Source of the DNA: JBEHWX01 sp048498995
GTDB lineage: Bacteria > Bacteroidota > Ignavibacteria > OLB7
NCBI GenBank assembly: GCA_048498995.1
Contig: JBEHWX010000045.1
Coordinates: 1-44,729 of the forward strand
Direction: 5' to 3'
DNA: 44,729 nt
Part shown: positions 16,654 to 24,184 of the stretch, piece by piece
Layout: each line of letters begins with the position of its first letter
How positions within the stretch are numbered: the first letter of the stretch is position 1
The notes under the pieces: model-generated
The model's database searches: none
What the model was told of the DNA's origin: nothing
The model's input: the letters and a program-made list of their open reading frames with translations, nothing else
Made by a program: the position numbers and the translations under genes

Positions 16654-17067
16654 TCAGACCAGCTCGCGCTCGGCGAAGAAGAAGGCGATCTCGTTCCGCC
16701 CGTTCTCGACCGAGTCGGAGCCGTGCGCGGCGTTCTCACCCTTGCTGGAGGCGAAGCGCTTGCGGATGGTTCCCTCGGCGGCCTCGGCCGGATCGGTGGC
16801 GCCGATCAGCGTGCGGTAATCGGCCACCGCGTTCTCCTTCTCCAGGGCGATCACCACGACCGGCCCGCCGGCCATGAACTCGACCAGGCTGCCGTAGAAG
16901 GGGCGCTCCTTGTGCACCTCGTAGAAGCGCTCGGCGTCCCGCTGGGAGAGTTGGATCATCTTGAGGCCGAGCAGACGGAAGCCGGCGCCGGTGATCATGG
17001 CGATGATCTCGCCGACGACGTTCTTGCGAACCGCGTCCGGCTTGATGATGCAGAGTGTCCGTTCCAT
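16654..17067 (-). CDS. ndk: Nucleoside diphosphate kinase
   Basis: The 137-aa enzyme transfers the gamma-phosphate of ATP to nucleoside diphosphates through a phosphohistidine. It starts MERTLCIIKPDAV, has the phosphate-binding GxxR-type region FRLLGLKMIQLS, and the active-site His115 lies in NAAHGSDS, the canonical NxxHGSD motif. Length and order are normal for bacterial Ndk. ATG 17067 fits the family N-terminus exactly although no Shine-Dalgarno sequence precedes it. The rhodanese gene lies 215 nt upstream on the same strand. Confidence 0.97.
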   Translation of the reverse strand: MERTLCIIKPDAVRKNVVGEIIAMITGAGFRLLGLKMIQLSQRDAERFYEVHKERPFYGSLVEFMAGGPVVVIALEKENAVADYRTLIGATDPAEAAEGTIRKRFASSKGENAAHGSDSVENGRNEIAFFFAERELV

Positions 17068-17214
17068 GTAGCGTTCGATTAATCGAGAAATTCGGTTGTT
17101 GGATCCCGCCTGAGCGGTTGAACTCGTGCCGCGCGTCGATGCGCCGGTCGTCATGCGTCTCTCCTTCCCTCCCCACGCGTGCCGGCGTGCGCGCCGGCGC
17201 TCCCTCCCCGAGCC

Positions 17215-17279
17215 GGGCTCCCGGATGGGGCTCCCGAATGGGGCTTCCGAGCGGGTTTCCCGAGCGGGCTTCCATGAGG
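17215..17279. repeat. 13-bp tandem repeat, about five copies
   Basis: Five consecutive 13-bp units follow the pattern GGGCTCCCGxATG and drift to GGTTTCCCGAGCG and GGCTTCCATGAGG. The array fills the gap between the rhodanese stop (17283) and ndk. It has no coding role that I can see and looks like a small slippage-derived minisatellite. Confidence 0.65.
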
Positions 17280-17282
17280 GGA

Positions 17283-17651
17283 TTATCCCTCGATCGGGAA
17301 CTGCCGCTCCTTCCAGCCGCGCCATCCGTCGGCCATCGACGTCACGTTGGTATACCCCATCTTCTGCAGCATGTCGGCGGCGAGCGCCGAGCGGAAGCCT
17401 CCTCCGCAGTAGAGCACGAGCTCCGTCCCGAGTTCGGGCGCGAGCTTCTCGATGTCCCGCTCTATCACTCCCCTGCCGACATGGATCGCCCCCTTGATAT
17501 GGCCGGCGGCCCACTCGGAATCCTCACGGGTATCGATCAGCAGAAAGCTCTCTCCGCGCTCCTGCTTGGCAAGAGTATCCTCCGGGGAGATCTCCCGGAC
17601 GCGGGTGAGGGCGTCTTCCACCACATCGAGGAATCGCTTGGAATGCTGCAT
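17283..17651 (-). CDS. Single-domain rhodanese
   Basis: The 122-aa protein is one rhodanese domain, a sulfur-carrying fold. The segment FLLIDTREDSEWAAGHIKGAIHVGRG (about residues 37-62) is the family's DxRxxxE...GHIxGAxh signature. The active-site loop is CGGGFRS with Cys82, followed by SALAADMLQKMGYTNV and the terminal GGW-like MADGWRGWK. It probably acts as a sulfurtransferase for an unknown acceptor. I chose ATG 17651; a longer frame exists upstream but it would run through the sucD terminator hairpin. Confidence 0.9.
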   Translation of the reverse strand: MQHSKRFLDVVEDALTRVREISPEDTLAKQERGESFLLIDTREDSEWAAGHIKGAIHVGRGVIERDIEKLAPELGTELVLYCGGGFRSALAADMLQKMGYTNVTSMADGWRGWKERQFPIEG

Positions 17652-17692
17652 GGTATCCGAGGTAGATAAGATTGGCCGGTCCGGTAAGCATC

Positions 17693-17715
17693 GGAGGCGC
17701 CTTTCGGGCGCCTCC
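17693..17715 (-). terminator. Hairpin downstream of sucD
   Basis: GGAGGCGCC (17693-17701) and GGCGCCTCC (17707-17715) form a perfect 9-bp stem with a 5-nt loop in the gap between sucD and the rhodanese gene. No T run follows on the minus strand, so termination strength is uncertain. Confidence 0.55.
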
Positions 17716-17780
17716 AAGCTCGCGAACCGGGCGCGGGACGCATTGACAACACCCCCCGCGCCGATTTTGTTAGCGTCCGA

Positions 17781-18806
17781 TTACTTCTTCGAGGAGCTCT
17801 TCTTGGCGGCGGGCTTGCCCGGCGCCTTGGCCGAGGCGCTCGCCGTCTCGGCGGTGGCGCTCGCGGTGGCACCAGCCGTGGACTTGGCCGCTCCCTTCTT
17901 GGCTCCCTTGCCGCCGTGGTTGGCGATCGCGTCGGCGACCGTGCGGCCGAGCGCGGCCGGCGTGTCCACCGTCACGATGCCGGCCGAGCGCATGGCGGCC
18001 ATCTTCTCGTCGGCGGTACCCTTGCCGCCGGAGATGATCGCGCCGGCATGTCCCATGCGGCGTCCCGGCGGGGCGGTGCGGCCGGCGATGAAGCCGACGA
18101 CCGGCTTGCTCACGTGCTCGGCGACGTAGGCCGCGGCCTCCTCCTCGGCGGTGCCGCCGATCTCGCCGATCATCAGGATCGCCTCGGTCTTCGGATCCTC
18201 GTTGAAGAGCTTGATCGCGTCGATGAACGGCGTGCCGATGATCGGGTCGCCGCCGATGCCGATGCAGGTCGACTGTCCGAGGCCGACCTCGGTGAGCTGG
18301 CGGACGGCCTCATAGGTGAGCGTTCCGGAGCGGGAGACCACGCCGACGGTGCCGGACTTGTGGATGAAGCCGGGCATGATGCCGATCTTGCACTGATCCG
18401 GCGTGATCACGCCCGGGCAGTTCGGACCGACCAGTCGGGTGCTGCGTCCCTTCAGATACTCCCTGACCATCACCATGTCCTTGACCGGGATTCCCTCGGT
18501 GATGCAGATCACCAGCGGGATACCGGCGTCGGCGGCCTCCATGATCGCGTCGGCGGCGAAGGCGGCCGGCACGAAGATCACCGATGCGTTGGCGCCGGTG
18601 GCGTCGACGGCATCACGGACCGTGTTGAAGACCGGGACCGGACGGATGAACTCGGTCGGGTGGTACTCGGTGCCCCCCTTCCCCGGCGTCACGCCGGCCA
18701 CGACGTTGGTGCCGTATTCCAGCATCTGCGACGCGTGGAAGGTGCCCTCGCTGCCGGTAATTCCCTGCACGAGAACTCGGGTCGACTTGTCGATGAGAAC
18801 GCTCAT
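17781..18806 (-). CDS. sucD: Succinate--CoA ligase subunit alpha
   Basis: The 341-aa protein is the CoA-binding, phosphohistidine-carrying subunit of succinyl-CoA synthetase in the TCA cycle. Visible landmarks are QGITGSEGTFH near the N-terminus, VAGVTPGKGG (37-46), GPNCPGVITP (127-136), SRSGTLTYEA (158-167) and the active His253 in MGHAGAIISGGKG. The enzyme proper ends near residue 298. A 43-residue Lys/Ala/Thr/Ser tail (299-341) ending AAKKSSSKK is unusual. The partner sucC is not adjacent in this window. The ATG at 18806 has AGGA just upstream, and a TATGTTTG box lies about 55 nt upstream. Confidence 0.96.
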   Translation of the reverse strand: MSVLIDKSTRVLVQGITGSEGTFHASQMLEYGTNVVAGVTPGKGGTEYHPTEFIRPVPVFNTVRDAVDATGANASVIFVPAAFAADAIMEAADAGIPLVICITEGIPVKDMVMVREYLKGRSTRLVGPNCPGVITPDQCKIGIMPGFIHKSGTVGVVSRSGTLTYEAVRQLTEVGLGQSTCIGIGGDPIIGTPFIDAIKLFNEDPKTEAILMIGEIGGTAEEEAAAYVAEHVSKPVVGFIAGRTAPPGRRMGHAGAIISGGKGTADEKMAAMRSAGIVTVDTPAALGRTVADAIANHGGKGAKKGAAKSTAGATASATAETASASAKAPGKPAAKKSSSKK

Positions 18807-18859
18807 TATCCTGAGTGAGATTATGTATGGACAGTTGTCTAAGTGCCTGCGAAGGAGCG

Positions 18860-18867
18860 CAAACATA
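18860..18867 (-). promoter_or_regulatory. sucD: TATGTTTG box upstream of sucD
   Basis: The box matches TAnnTTTG, the -7 element of Bacteroidetes housekeeping promoters. It lies within the 11-mer GCGCAAACATA (18857-18867) that recurs in front of the OmpA gene at 30950. It would give a sucD leader of about 50 nt. No convincing -33 TTG was found. Confidence 0.4.
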
Positions 18868-19130
18868 CGAAAAGCACCGCGAAACGGGAACCCGGCGTAG
18901 CGCATCGTAACGAGAGGATAACCGGGCGCGTGCAAGCCGCGTCGGACCGGGGGACGGCACGAACGCGAAACCGCCCGGATGCCGCGCGAAGCACGATTTC
19001 AAGCCGTCCGGCGGGGAGCGGCGGGGTCCCTGGGCCGGTCCGAAGCCCGGATCGGAACCGGGACCGGAGCCGGGATCGGATATCGACGCGACGGGTGGAA
19101 TTATCCTCGCGCTCGGCATCGCGCCGATCG

Positions 19131-19138
19131 TATCTTTG
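19131..19138 (+). promoter_or_regulatory. mrdA: TATCTTTG box upstream of mrdA
   Basis: It matches TAnnTTTG exactly and lies 113 nt upstream of the mrdA start. It is the only such box on the plus strand of the intergenic region. The upstream -33 region is GC-rich and shows no TTTG. Confidence 0.35.
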
Positions 19139-19251
19139 TCCTGCCCCGATCCGCAATTCACTCCGATCGCGCTCGGCGTGGCGCGCCTAGTCCGGCCGCC
19201 GCTCCCCCCGCATCGCCCTTCATGCATCGACACTACTGACCCCGCCTGGCA

Positions 19252-21150
19252 ATGGAGCCTGATCGCCAATACGGTTCGAACGTCCGAAAAAATGCCTTCC
19301 TCGTCTGCGCCGCCGGCATCTTCCTGGCGTATGGCGCGCGACTGATCCAGCTGCAGCTGATTCAGGGCTCGCAGTTCCGGCTCAAGTCGGAAGCCCAGGG
19401 AATCAAACGGCTCGTCAAGGAGCCGATCCGCGGCGCGATCTTCGATCGCTTCGGCAAGGTGATGGTGGCAAACGTCCCATCCTACTCGATCTTCGTCACC
19501 CCGAACAAGCTCCGCGGCGAGACCAAGATCCGCCTGGCGCACGTGCTCGGCGTGGATACCAACACGATCAACGAGAAGATCAAGCAGTACAAGAACAACG
19601 ATTACTCGCCGGTCAGGATCTTCCGCGACGTCGACCGCGTCGCCTGGGCCCGGCTGAACGAGTTCCATACCGAGCTTCCCGGCGTCGACGTGGTCGAGGA
19701 GTCCAAGCGTGCCTACGCGGCCGACGTCCGCGCCAGCCACCTGCTCGGCTACACCAAGGAGATCAGCCGCGAGCAGTTCACCAACGACAGCGCCCTGGTC
19801 AACTACTACGAGCGCGGCGACGCGATCGGCCAGACCGGCATCGAGCGCGAATACGAGGTGGAGCTCCGCGGCGAGAAGGGCTACGAGTTCGTCGGCGTCA
19901 ACAACCGCGGGCAGCGGATCAGCGCGTTCAACGACGGCAAGAACGACATCCACCCGTTCAACGGGTTCGACCTCTACCTCGGCATCGACGCCGGACTCCA
20001 GGAATACGCCGAGCAGCTGCTGCGCGGCTATCACGGCGCGGTGGTGGCGATGGACCCGAACACCGGCGAGGTGCTGGCGATGGCCAGCGCGCCGGACTAC
20101 GATCCGAACATCTTCAGCGGCATCACCGATCGCGCCGAATACAACCGCGTGGTCACCGATGAATCCCATCCCCTGCTCAACCGCGCTACCCAGGCGGTCT
20201 ATCCTCCCGGCTCCACCTGGAAGATGCTGATGGCGATCGCGGGGCTGAAGGAAGGGCTGATCACGCCGCAGACCACGATCAACTGCCCAGGCTCGTTCAC
20301 CTTCGGCGGCAATACCTGGAAGTGCCACGGCGTGCACGGCTCGGTCAACGCCGAAAAGGCGATCCACGTCTCCTGCAACGTCTTCTTCTACAAGCTGGCG
20401 CTGCAGATGGGGATCGACACCTACGCCAAGTACGGCAAGCTCTTCCACTTCGGCGAGTCGGTCAAGCTGGACATCAACGAGGGGAAAACCCGCCTCCCGA
20501 CCCGCGCCTACTACGACAAGATCTACGGCACGAACAAGTGGCCGAAGGGGACGATGGTGAACCTCGGCATCGGCCAGGGGGAGCTCGGCGTCAACCCGGT
20601 TCAGCTTGCCGCCTACGTCTCGGCGCTGGCCAACGGCGGCGTCTGGCACCAGCCGCACGTGGTCCGCGCCGTCAAGAACAAGCGCCTGAACGAGATCGAC
20701 TTCGTCAAGACGGACGCCGAGGACCTCCACATTCCGAAGGAGATTCTCGACGTGGTGCACGCCGGCATGTACGCCGTGGTGAACACCCCCGGCGGCACCG
20801 CCCGCGCCGCCCGCATGGACAGCATCCTCGTGGCCGGCAAGACCGGCACGGCGCAGGCCGGCAAGGGGAAGCGGGACCACGCATGGTTCGTCTGCTACGC
20901 CCCGTACGACAAGCCGAAGATCGCCATGTGCGTGCTGGTGGAGAACTCCGGCTTCGGCGGAACCTACTCGGCCCCGATCGCCCGGAAGCTGATCCGCTAC
21001 TACCTTACCCGCCAGAAGGAGGCCGAGGACAAGAAGGGGCCGGAGCAGAACGGCGACAATCCCCCGCCCCGTCCCGACGCGCTTCCGGCGGTCGGCCGCG
21101 ACAGCGGGGACGTGCAGGAAAGCGACATGCTCCCGCCGGAGCTCCGGTAA
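19252..21150 (+). CDS. mrdA: Penicillin-binding protein 2 (peptidoglycan transpeptidase)
   Basis: The 632-aa protein is a class B PBP, the elongation-specific transpeptidase that crosslinks lateral-wall peptidoglycan. A single transmembrane helix lies at about residues 13-32. A dimerisation domain with RGAIFDRFGKVMVANV (60-75) follows, then the transpeptidase domain with the catalytic S321-T-W-K324, S374-C-N376 and K530-T-G-T533 motifs. The last 45 residues are a polar tail. ATG 19252 has no clear Shine-Dalgarno sequence but is the natural start before the cytoplasmic stub. It stands alone: no mreBCD upstream and no rodA downstream. It converges on purA. Confidence 0.95.
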   Translation: MEPDRQYGSNVRKNAFLVCAAGIFLAYGARLIQLQLIQGSQFRLKSEAQGIKRLVKEPIRGAIFDRFGKVMVANVPSYSIFVTPNKLRGETKIRLAHVLGVDTNTINEKIKQYKNNDYSPVRIFRDVDRVAWARLNEFHTELPGVDVVEESKRAYAADVRASHLLGYTKEISREQFTNDSALVNYYERGDAIGQTGIEREYEVELRGEKGYEFVGVNNRGQRISAFNDGKNDIHPFNGFDLYLGIDAGLQEYAEQLLRGYHGAVVAMDPNTGEVLAMASAPDYDPNIFSGITDRAEYNRVVTDESHPLLNRATQAVYPPGSTWKMLMAIAGLKEGLITPQTTINCPGSFTFGGNTWKCHGVHGSVNAEKAIHVSCNVFFYKLALQMGIDTYAKYGKLFHFGESVKLDINEGKTRLPTRAYYDKIYGTNKWPKGTMVNLGIGQGELGVNPVQLAAYVSALANGGVWHQPHVVRAVKNKRLNEIDFVKTDAEDLHIPKEILDVVHAGMYAVVNTPGGTARAARMDSILVAGKTGTAQAGKGKRDHAWFVCYAPYDKPKIAMCVLVENSGFGGTYSAPIARKLIRYYLTRQKEAEDKKGPEQNGDNPPPRPDALPAVGRDSGDVQESDMLPPELR

Positions 21151-21246
21151 CCGAGGCACATCGCTCGGCGACGATCACGCGATCGATCGGTGAGTCGCGC
21201 GGCACGGCCCGCCTCCATCCTCGACACCCCGGAAAACGATGGCGCC

Positions 21247-21266
21247 CGTCCGGCTCTCTCCGGACG
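21247..21266. terminator. Hairpin between convergent mrdA and purA
   Basis: CGTCCGG (21247-21253) and CCGGACG (21260-21266) form a 7-bp stem with a 6-nt loop (CTCTCT) in the gap between the two converging genes. It could slow polymerase from either side; no T run is present. Confidence 0.4.
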
Positions 21267-21286
21267 TCCGCTTCCATTTCAGTTGC

Positions 21287-21330
21287 CTCAGCGGCTATCG
21301 ACGGCTCAGCGGCTATCGGCGGCTCAGCGG
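21287..21330. repeat. 18-bp tandem repeat overlapping the purA stop
   Basis: CTCAGCGGCTATCGACGG (21287-21304) is followed by a copy with one change (21305-21322) and a partial third copy (21323-21330). The partial copy contains the purA stop codon (21324-21326), so the array seems to have expanded from the end of purA. Confidence 0.6.
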
Positions 21331-22589
21331 ACCACGATCTCCTCGCGTCCGGGACCGGTGCCGATGTAGCTGACCGGGACGCCGACCACCTGCTCGATCT
21401 TCTCGATATAGGCGCGCGTGGCCTCCGGCAGATCGGCGTAGGTGCGGGCATCGGCCAGGGAGGATTTCCACCCCGGCACCGACTCGTAGACCGGCGTCAG
21501 CCGCTCCAGCGTGCCGCAGTCGCTCGGGAAGTACTTCAGCGACTTCCCCTCCATCGTGTAGTCGACGCAGAAGCGGATCTCGTCGAACGTGTTGAGCACG
21601 TCGAGCTTGGTCAGGACGATCTCGCTGATGCCGTTGATCATCGCCGAGTAGCGGAGCGCCACGAGATCGAGCCACCCGCAGCGGCGCGGACGTCCCGTGG
21701 TGGCACCGAACTCTCCCCCCTCGCTCCGGAGCCGCTCGCCGACCTCGTCGTGCAGCTCGGTCGGGAACGGACCGTTGCCGACGCGGGTGCAGTAGGCCTT
21801 GACGATGCCGATCACGCCGGTGATCGCCGTGGGAGGGATGCCGAGTCCGGTGCAGGCGCCGCCGGAGGTCGGCGAGGAGCTGGTGACGAACGGATAGGTG
21901 CCGTGATCGACGTCGAGCAGGGCGCCCTGCGCCCCTTCCAGCAGAAGGCTTCTGCCGCCGCGCCACGCCTCGTTGAGATAGGCGGTGGTATCGGTGATGA
22001 ACTCGTCGATCCGCTGATCGAACTCAAGGTACTCGGCCACGGTCTTCTCCACGTCCAGCTCGGGAGCATCGTAGACCTTGCGGAACCACTGGTTCTTCTG
22101 CTCGATGCCGCGGCGGAGCTTCTCCTCGAGAACGGCCCGGTCGAGAAGATCCACGATCCGGATGCCGGAGCGGTTGTACTTGTCGATATACGATGGGCCG
22201 ATGCCGCGGCCGGTGGTCCCGATCTTCTGATCCGACTCCTGAAGCTGATCGAGCAGCTTGTGATAGGGCATGATCAGATGCGCCTTGTGGCTGATCTTGA
22301 GGCGCCCCTTCACCGAGATGCCGAGCGATTCGAGCAGGGCGATCTCCTCCATCAGCGCCACCGGATCGATCACCACGCCGTTGCCGATCACGCAGGTGAC
22401 CTTCTCGTGGAGGATGCCGGAAGGGATCAGGTGGAGGACGTACTTGCGTCTGTCGACGACCAGCGTGTGGCCGGCGTTGGCGCCTCCCTGATAGCGCGCC
22501 ACGACATCGACTTTTTCGGCGAGCAGGTCGACGACCTTCCCCTTCCCTTCATCTCCCCACTGGGCGCCGACAATAACGTTTACACTCAT
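21324..22589 (-). CDS. purA: Adenylosuccinate synthetase
   Basis: The 421-aa enzyme joins IMP and aspartate with GTP hydrolysis, the first committed step to AMP. It begins MSVNVIVGAQWGDEGKGK. The GDEGKGK loop with Asp13 (residues 12-18) and His41 in GGANAGHT match the catalytic pair of the family. TTGRGIGPSYIDK binds IMP and TKLDVL near the C-terminal half is the guanine-binding element. Length is normal. The start codon lies about 11 nt after the T run of an intrinsic terminator, with no ribosome binding site or room for a normal promoter in between. Confidence 0.97.
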   Translation of the reverse strand: MSVNVIVGAQWGDEGKGKVVDLLAEKVDVVARYQGGANAGHTLVVDRRKYVLHLIPSGILHEKVTCVIGNGVVIDPVALMEEIALLESLGISVKGRLKISHKAHLIMPYHKLLDQLQESDQKIGTTGRGIGPSYIDKYNRSGIRIVDLLDRAVLEEKLRRGIEQKNQWFRKVYDAPELDVEKTVAEYLEFDQRIDEFITDTTAYLNEAWRGGRSLLLEGAQGALLDVDHGTYPFVTSSSPTSGGACTGLGIPPTAITGVIGIVKAYCTRVGNGPFPTELHDEVGERLRSEGGEFGATTGRPRRCGWLDLVALRYSAMINGISEIVLTKLDVLNTFDEIRFCVDYTMEGKSLKYFPSDCGTLERLTPVYESVPGWKSSLADARTYADLPEATRAYIEKIEQVVGVPVSYIGTGPGREEIVVR

Positions 22590-22599
22590 AACGGTTCAC

Positions 22600-22646
22600 A
22601 AGAAAACGCTCCGACCGGATTCACCAACTGGTGAAGGGTCGGAGCG
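22600..22646 (-). terminator. Intrinsic terminator directly in front of purA
   Basis: On the minus strand CGCTCCGACC (22646-22637) pairs with GGTCGGAGCG (22616-22607), and an inner TTCACCA/TGGTGAA stem extends it. A TTTTCTT tract (22606-22600) follows. It lies after the STAS gene and just upstream of the purA ATG, so it either ends the secDF-STAS transcript or attenuates purA. Confidence 0.8.
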
Positions 22647-22673
22647 TGGAAATGAGTAGCGGATACCGGAGAC

Positions 22674-23009
22674 TCAGGGACGAGCCGCCAGCGCCTCGCC
22701 GCGGGTCTCGAACTGCGCGAGCACCGTGTCGAGACGGGTCATCTTGAACAGCTCGCGGAGCTTCTGATTCGCCCCGGCGACGGCCAGCGAGCCGCCGGCC
22801 GATCGGAGCGAGGTGGAAGCGCCGACGAGCATGCCGAGTCCGGAGCTGTTCATCAGCGGCACGCCGGTCAGGTCGACGACGACGCGACGGACGCCGCCGC
22901 GGATCAGCTCTCCGATCGCCTTGGTGAACTCCATCGCGTCGGCGCCGCCGAGGACGTCGCCGAGGATCTCGATCACCGCCGGATCTCCCAGTTCAATCGT
23001 GAATTTCAT
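22674..23009 (-). CDS. STAS-domain anti-sigma factor antagonist-like protein
   Basis: The 111-aa protein is a single STAS domain like SpoIIAA/RsbV, which bind an anti-sigma kinase when unphosphorylated. The phosphorylation loop reads LMNSSGLGMLV with Ser55/Ser56, where family members have DSSG; here the Asp is Asn54. VVVDLTGVPLM is the strand leading into it. It starts 12 nt after the secF stop, with AGGA about 10 nt upstream. No partner kinase or sigma factor of this type is in the window. It could instead act in another partner-switching pathway. Confidence 0.85.
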   Translation of the reverse strand: MKFTIELGDPAVIEILGDVLGGADAMEFTKAIGELIRGGVRRVVVDLTGVPLMNSSGLGMLVGASTSLRSAGGSLAVAGANQKLRELFKMTRLDTVLAQFETRGEALAARP

Positions 23010-23021
23010 GGGTGAGATTCC

Positions 23022-24029
23022 TCAGGCGCCGGCACCGACGGTGGCGCGGCTGGTCCGGACCTCTTCGAACTGCTTCTGGAAATCGCGCTCGGCCGTGGGG
23101 TCGAGCTTCTTCTGCTTGATCATCACGTCGACCACGAACGCGCTGGCGATGTAGATCGACGAGTAGGTACCGGTGATGATACCGACAAGCATCGTGAAGG
23201 CGAAGCCGCGGAGCACCTCGCCGGAGAAGGCCAGGAGGATCACCAGCACCAGCGCCACGGTCAGCGAGGTGTTGATCGTGCGCGGAAGGGTCTCGTTGAT
23301 CGAGCGGTTCATCAGCATCATCAGGTTCTCACCGCGATGCAGCGTCCGGTTCTCACGGATACGATCGAAGATGATCACCGTGTCGTTGACCGAGAAGCCG
23401 ACCACCGTGAGGAACGCCGCCAGCATGCCCTGATTCATCTCCAGGTTCAGCCCGAACAGGCCGTTGAAGATCACCGCGAAGGAGAAGGCCACGAGCACGT
23501 CGTGCGCCAGGGCGATGATGGCCCCGAGTCCGAAGAGGAACTCGAAGCGGAAGGAGATGTACAGAAGGATCGCCACCATCGAGGCCAGCACCGCGTAGAG
23601 CGCCTGGAGCCGGAGCTCGGCGCCGATCTTCGGGCCGATGTTGTCCACCCTCAGGAGCGTCACCTTGTTGCCGGGGAAGGAGCTGGTCAGCACGTGCTCG
23701 ATCCGGTCGGAGGTCTTCGAGGCCTCGGCCTCGTTCTGATTCTTCGGCGCCTCCTTGACGCGGATCAGAATGTCGTTGTCCCCCTCGCCGTAGGACTTGA
23801 TCTCGGCGCCGCGGAACCCGCCGTTCTCGATGGCGGTTCGCACCTGATCGATGTGCACGGCCTGGGAGAAGCGGTAGGCCGCCTCGGTTCCTCCCTCGAA
23901 ATCGATACCGAACTCGACTCCACGGACGAAGGCGACCACGAGGCCGACGATCGTGATCGCGATCGAGACCCAGTAGAAGAACTTCCTCTTGCCGATGAAG
24001 TCTATGTGAGTGTCATGAAAGAACTGCAT
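23022..24029 (-). CDS. secF: Protein translocase subunit SecF
   Basis: The 335-aa inner-membrane protein works with SecD to pull exported proteins across the membrane using the proton gradient. It has a first helix (about 19-36), a periplasmic domain beginning FGIDFEGGTEA, and five further helices. The family's late signature VVGFSVNDTVIIFDRIRE is present, followed by INETLPRTINTSLT. Length is normal. It lies 155 nt downstream of secD and 12 nt upstream of the STAS gene. Confidence 0.96.
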   Translation of the reverse strand: MQFFHDTHIDFIGKRKFFYWVSIAITIVGLVVAFVRGVEFGIDFEGGTEAAYRFSQAVHIDQVRTAIENGGFRGAEIKSYGEGDNDILIRVKEAPKNQNEAEASKTSDRIEHVLTSSFPGNKVTLLRVDNIGPKIGAELRLQALYAVLASMVAILLYISFRFEFLFGLGAIIALAHDVLVAFSFAVIFNGLFGLNLEMNQGMLAAFLTVVGFSVNDTVIIFDRIRENRTLHRGENLMMLMNRSINETLPRTINTSLTVALVLVILLAFSGEVLRGFAFTMLVGIITGTYSSIYIASAFVVDVMIKQKKLDPTAERDFQKQFEEVRTSRATVGAGA

Positions 24030-24149
24030 TGCTCTGCCTGATTGATCTTGTATTGCGATTACGACATCATATCACCCGCGGCGTCCTCGGGCGGCGCGGC
24101 CATGTCCGGCCCACCGCGTCGGGACGGCCCCGGAGGGCCAGCGTCCGGC

Positions 24150-24174
24150 CTCCCCTCCCATCCTAGGAGGGGAG
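24150..24174 (-). terminator. Hairpin between secD and secF
   Basis: CTCCCCTCC (24150-24158) and GGAGGGGAG (24166-24174) form a perfect 9-bp stem with a 7-nt loop, 10 nt beyond the secD stop. No T run follows on the minus strand. It may set the SecD:SecF ratio by partial termination or mRNA processing rather than end the operon. Confidence 0.5.
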
Positions 24175-24184
24175 CCGCGCCGAA

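Larger units (their letters stand above)
18807..19251. other. Divergent promoter region between sucD and mrdA
   Basis: These 445 bases contain no gene. Two TAnnTTTG boxes point outwards: TATGTTTG on the minus strand (18860-18867) towards sucD, and TATCTTTG on the plus strand (19131-19138) towards mrdA. Around 19050-19075 there is a loose imperfect repeat of CCGGGA/ATCGG elements. Nothing else is recognisable. Confidence 0.45.

Noticed and set aside
18613..21159. A long minus-strand open frame opposite mrdA
   Set aside because: Antisense shadow of a complete PBP2 with all three catalytic motifs, extending into sucD in another frame.
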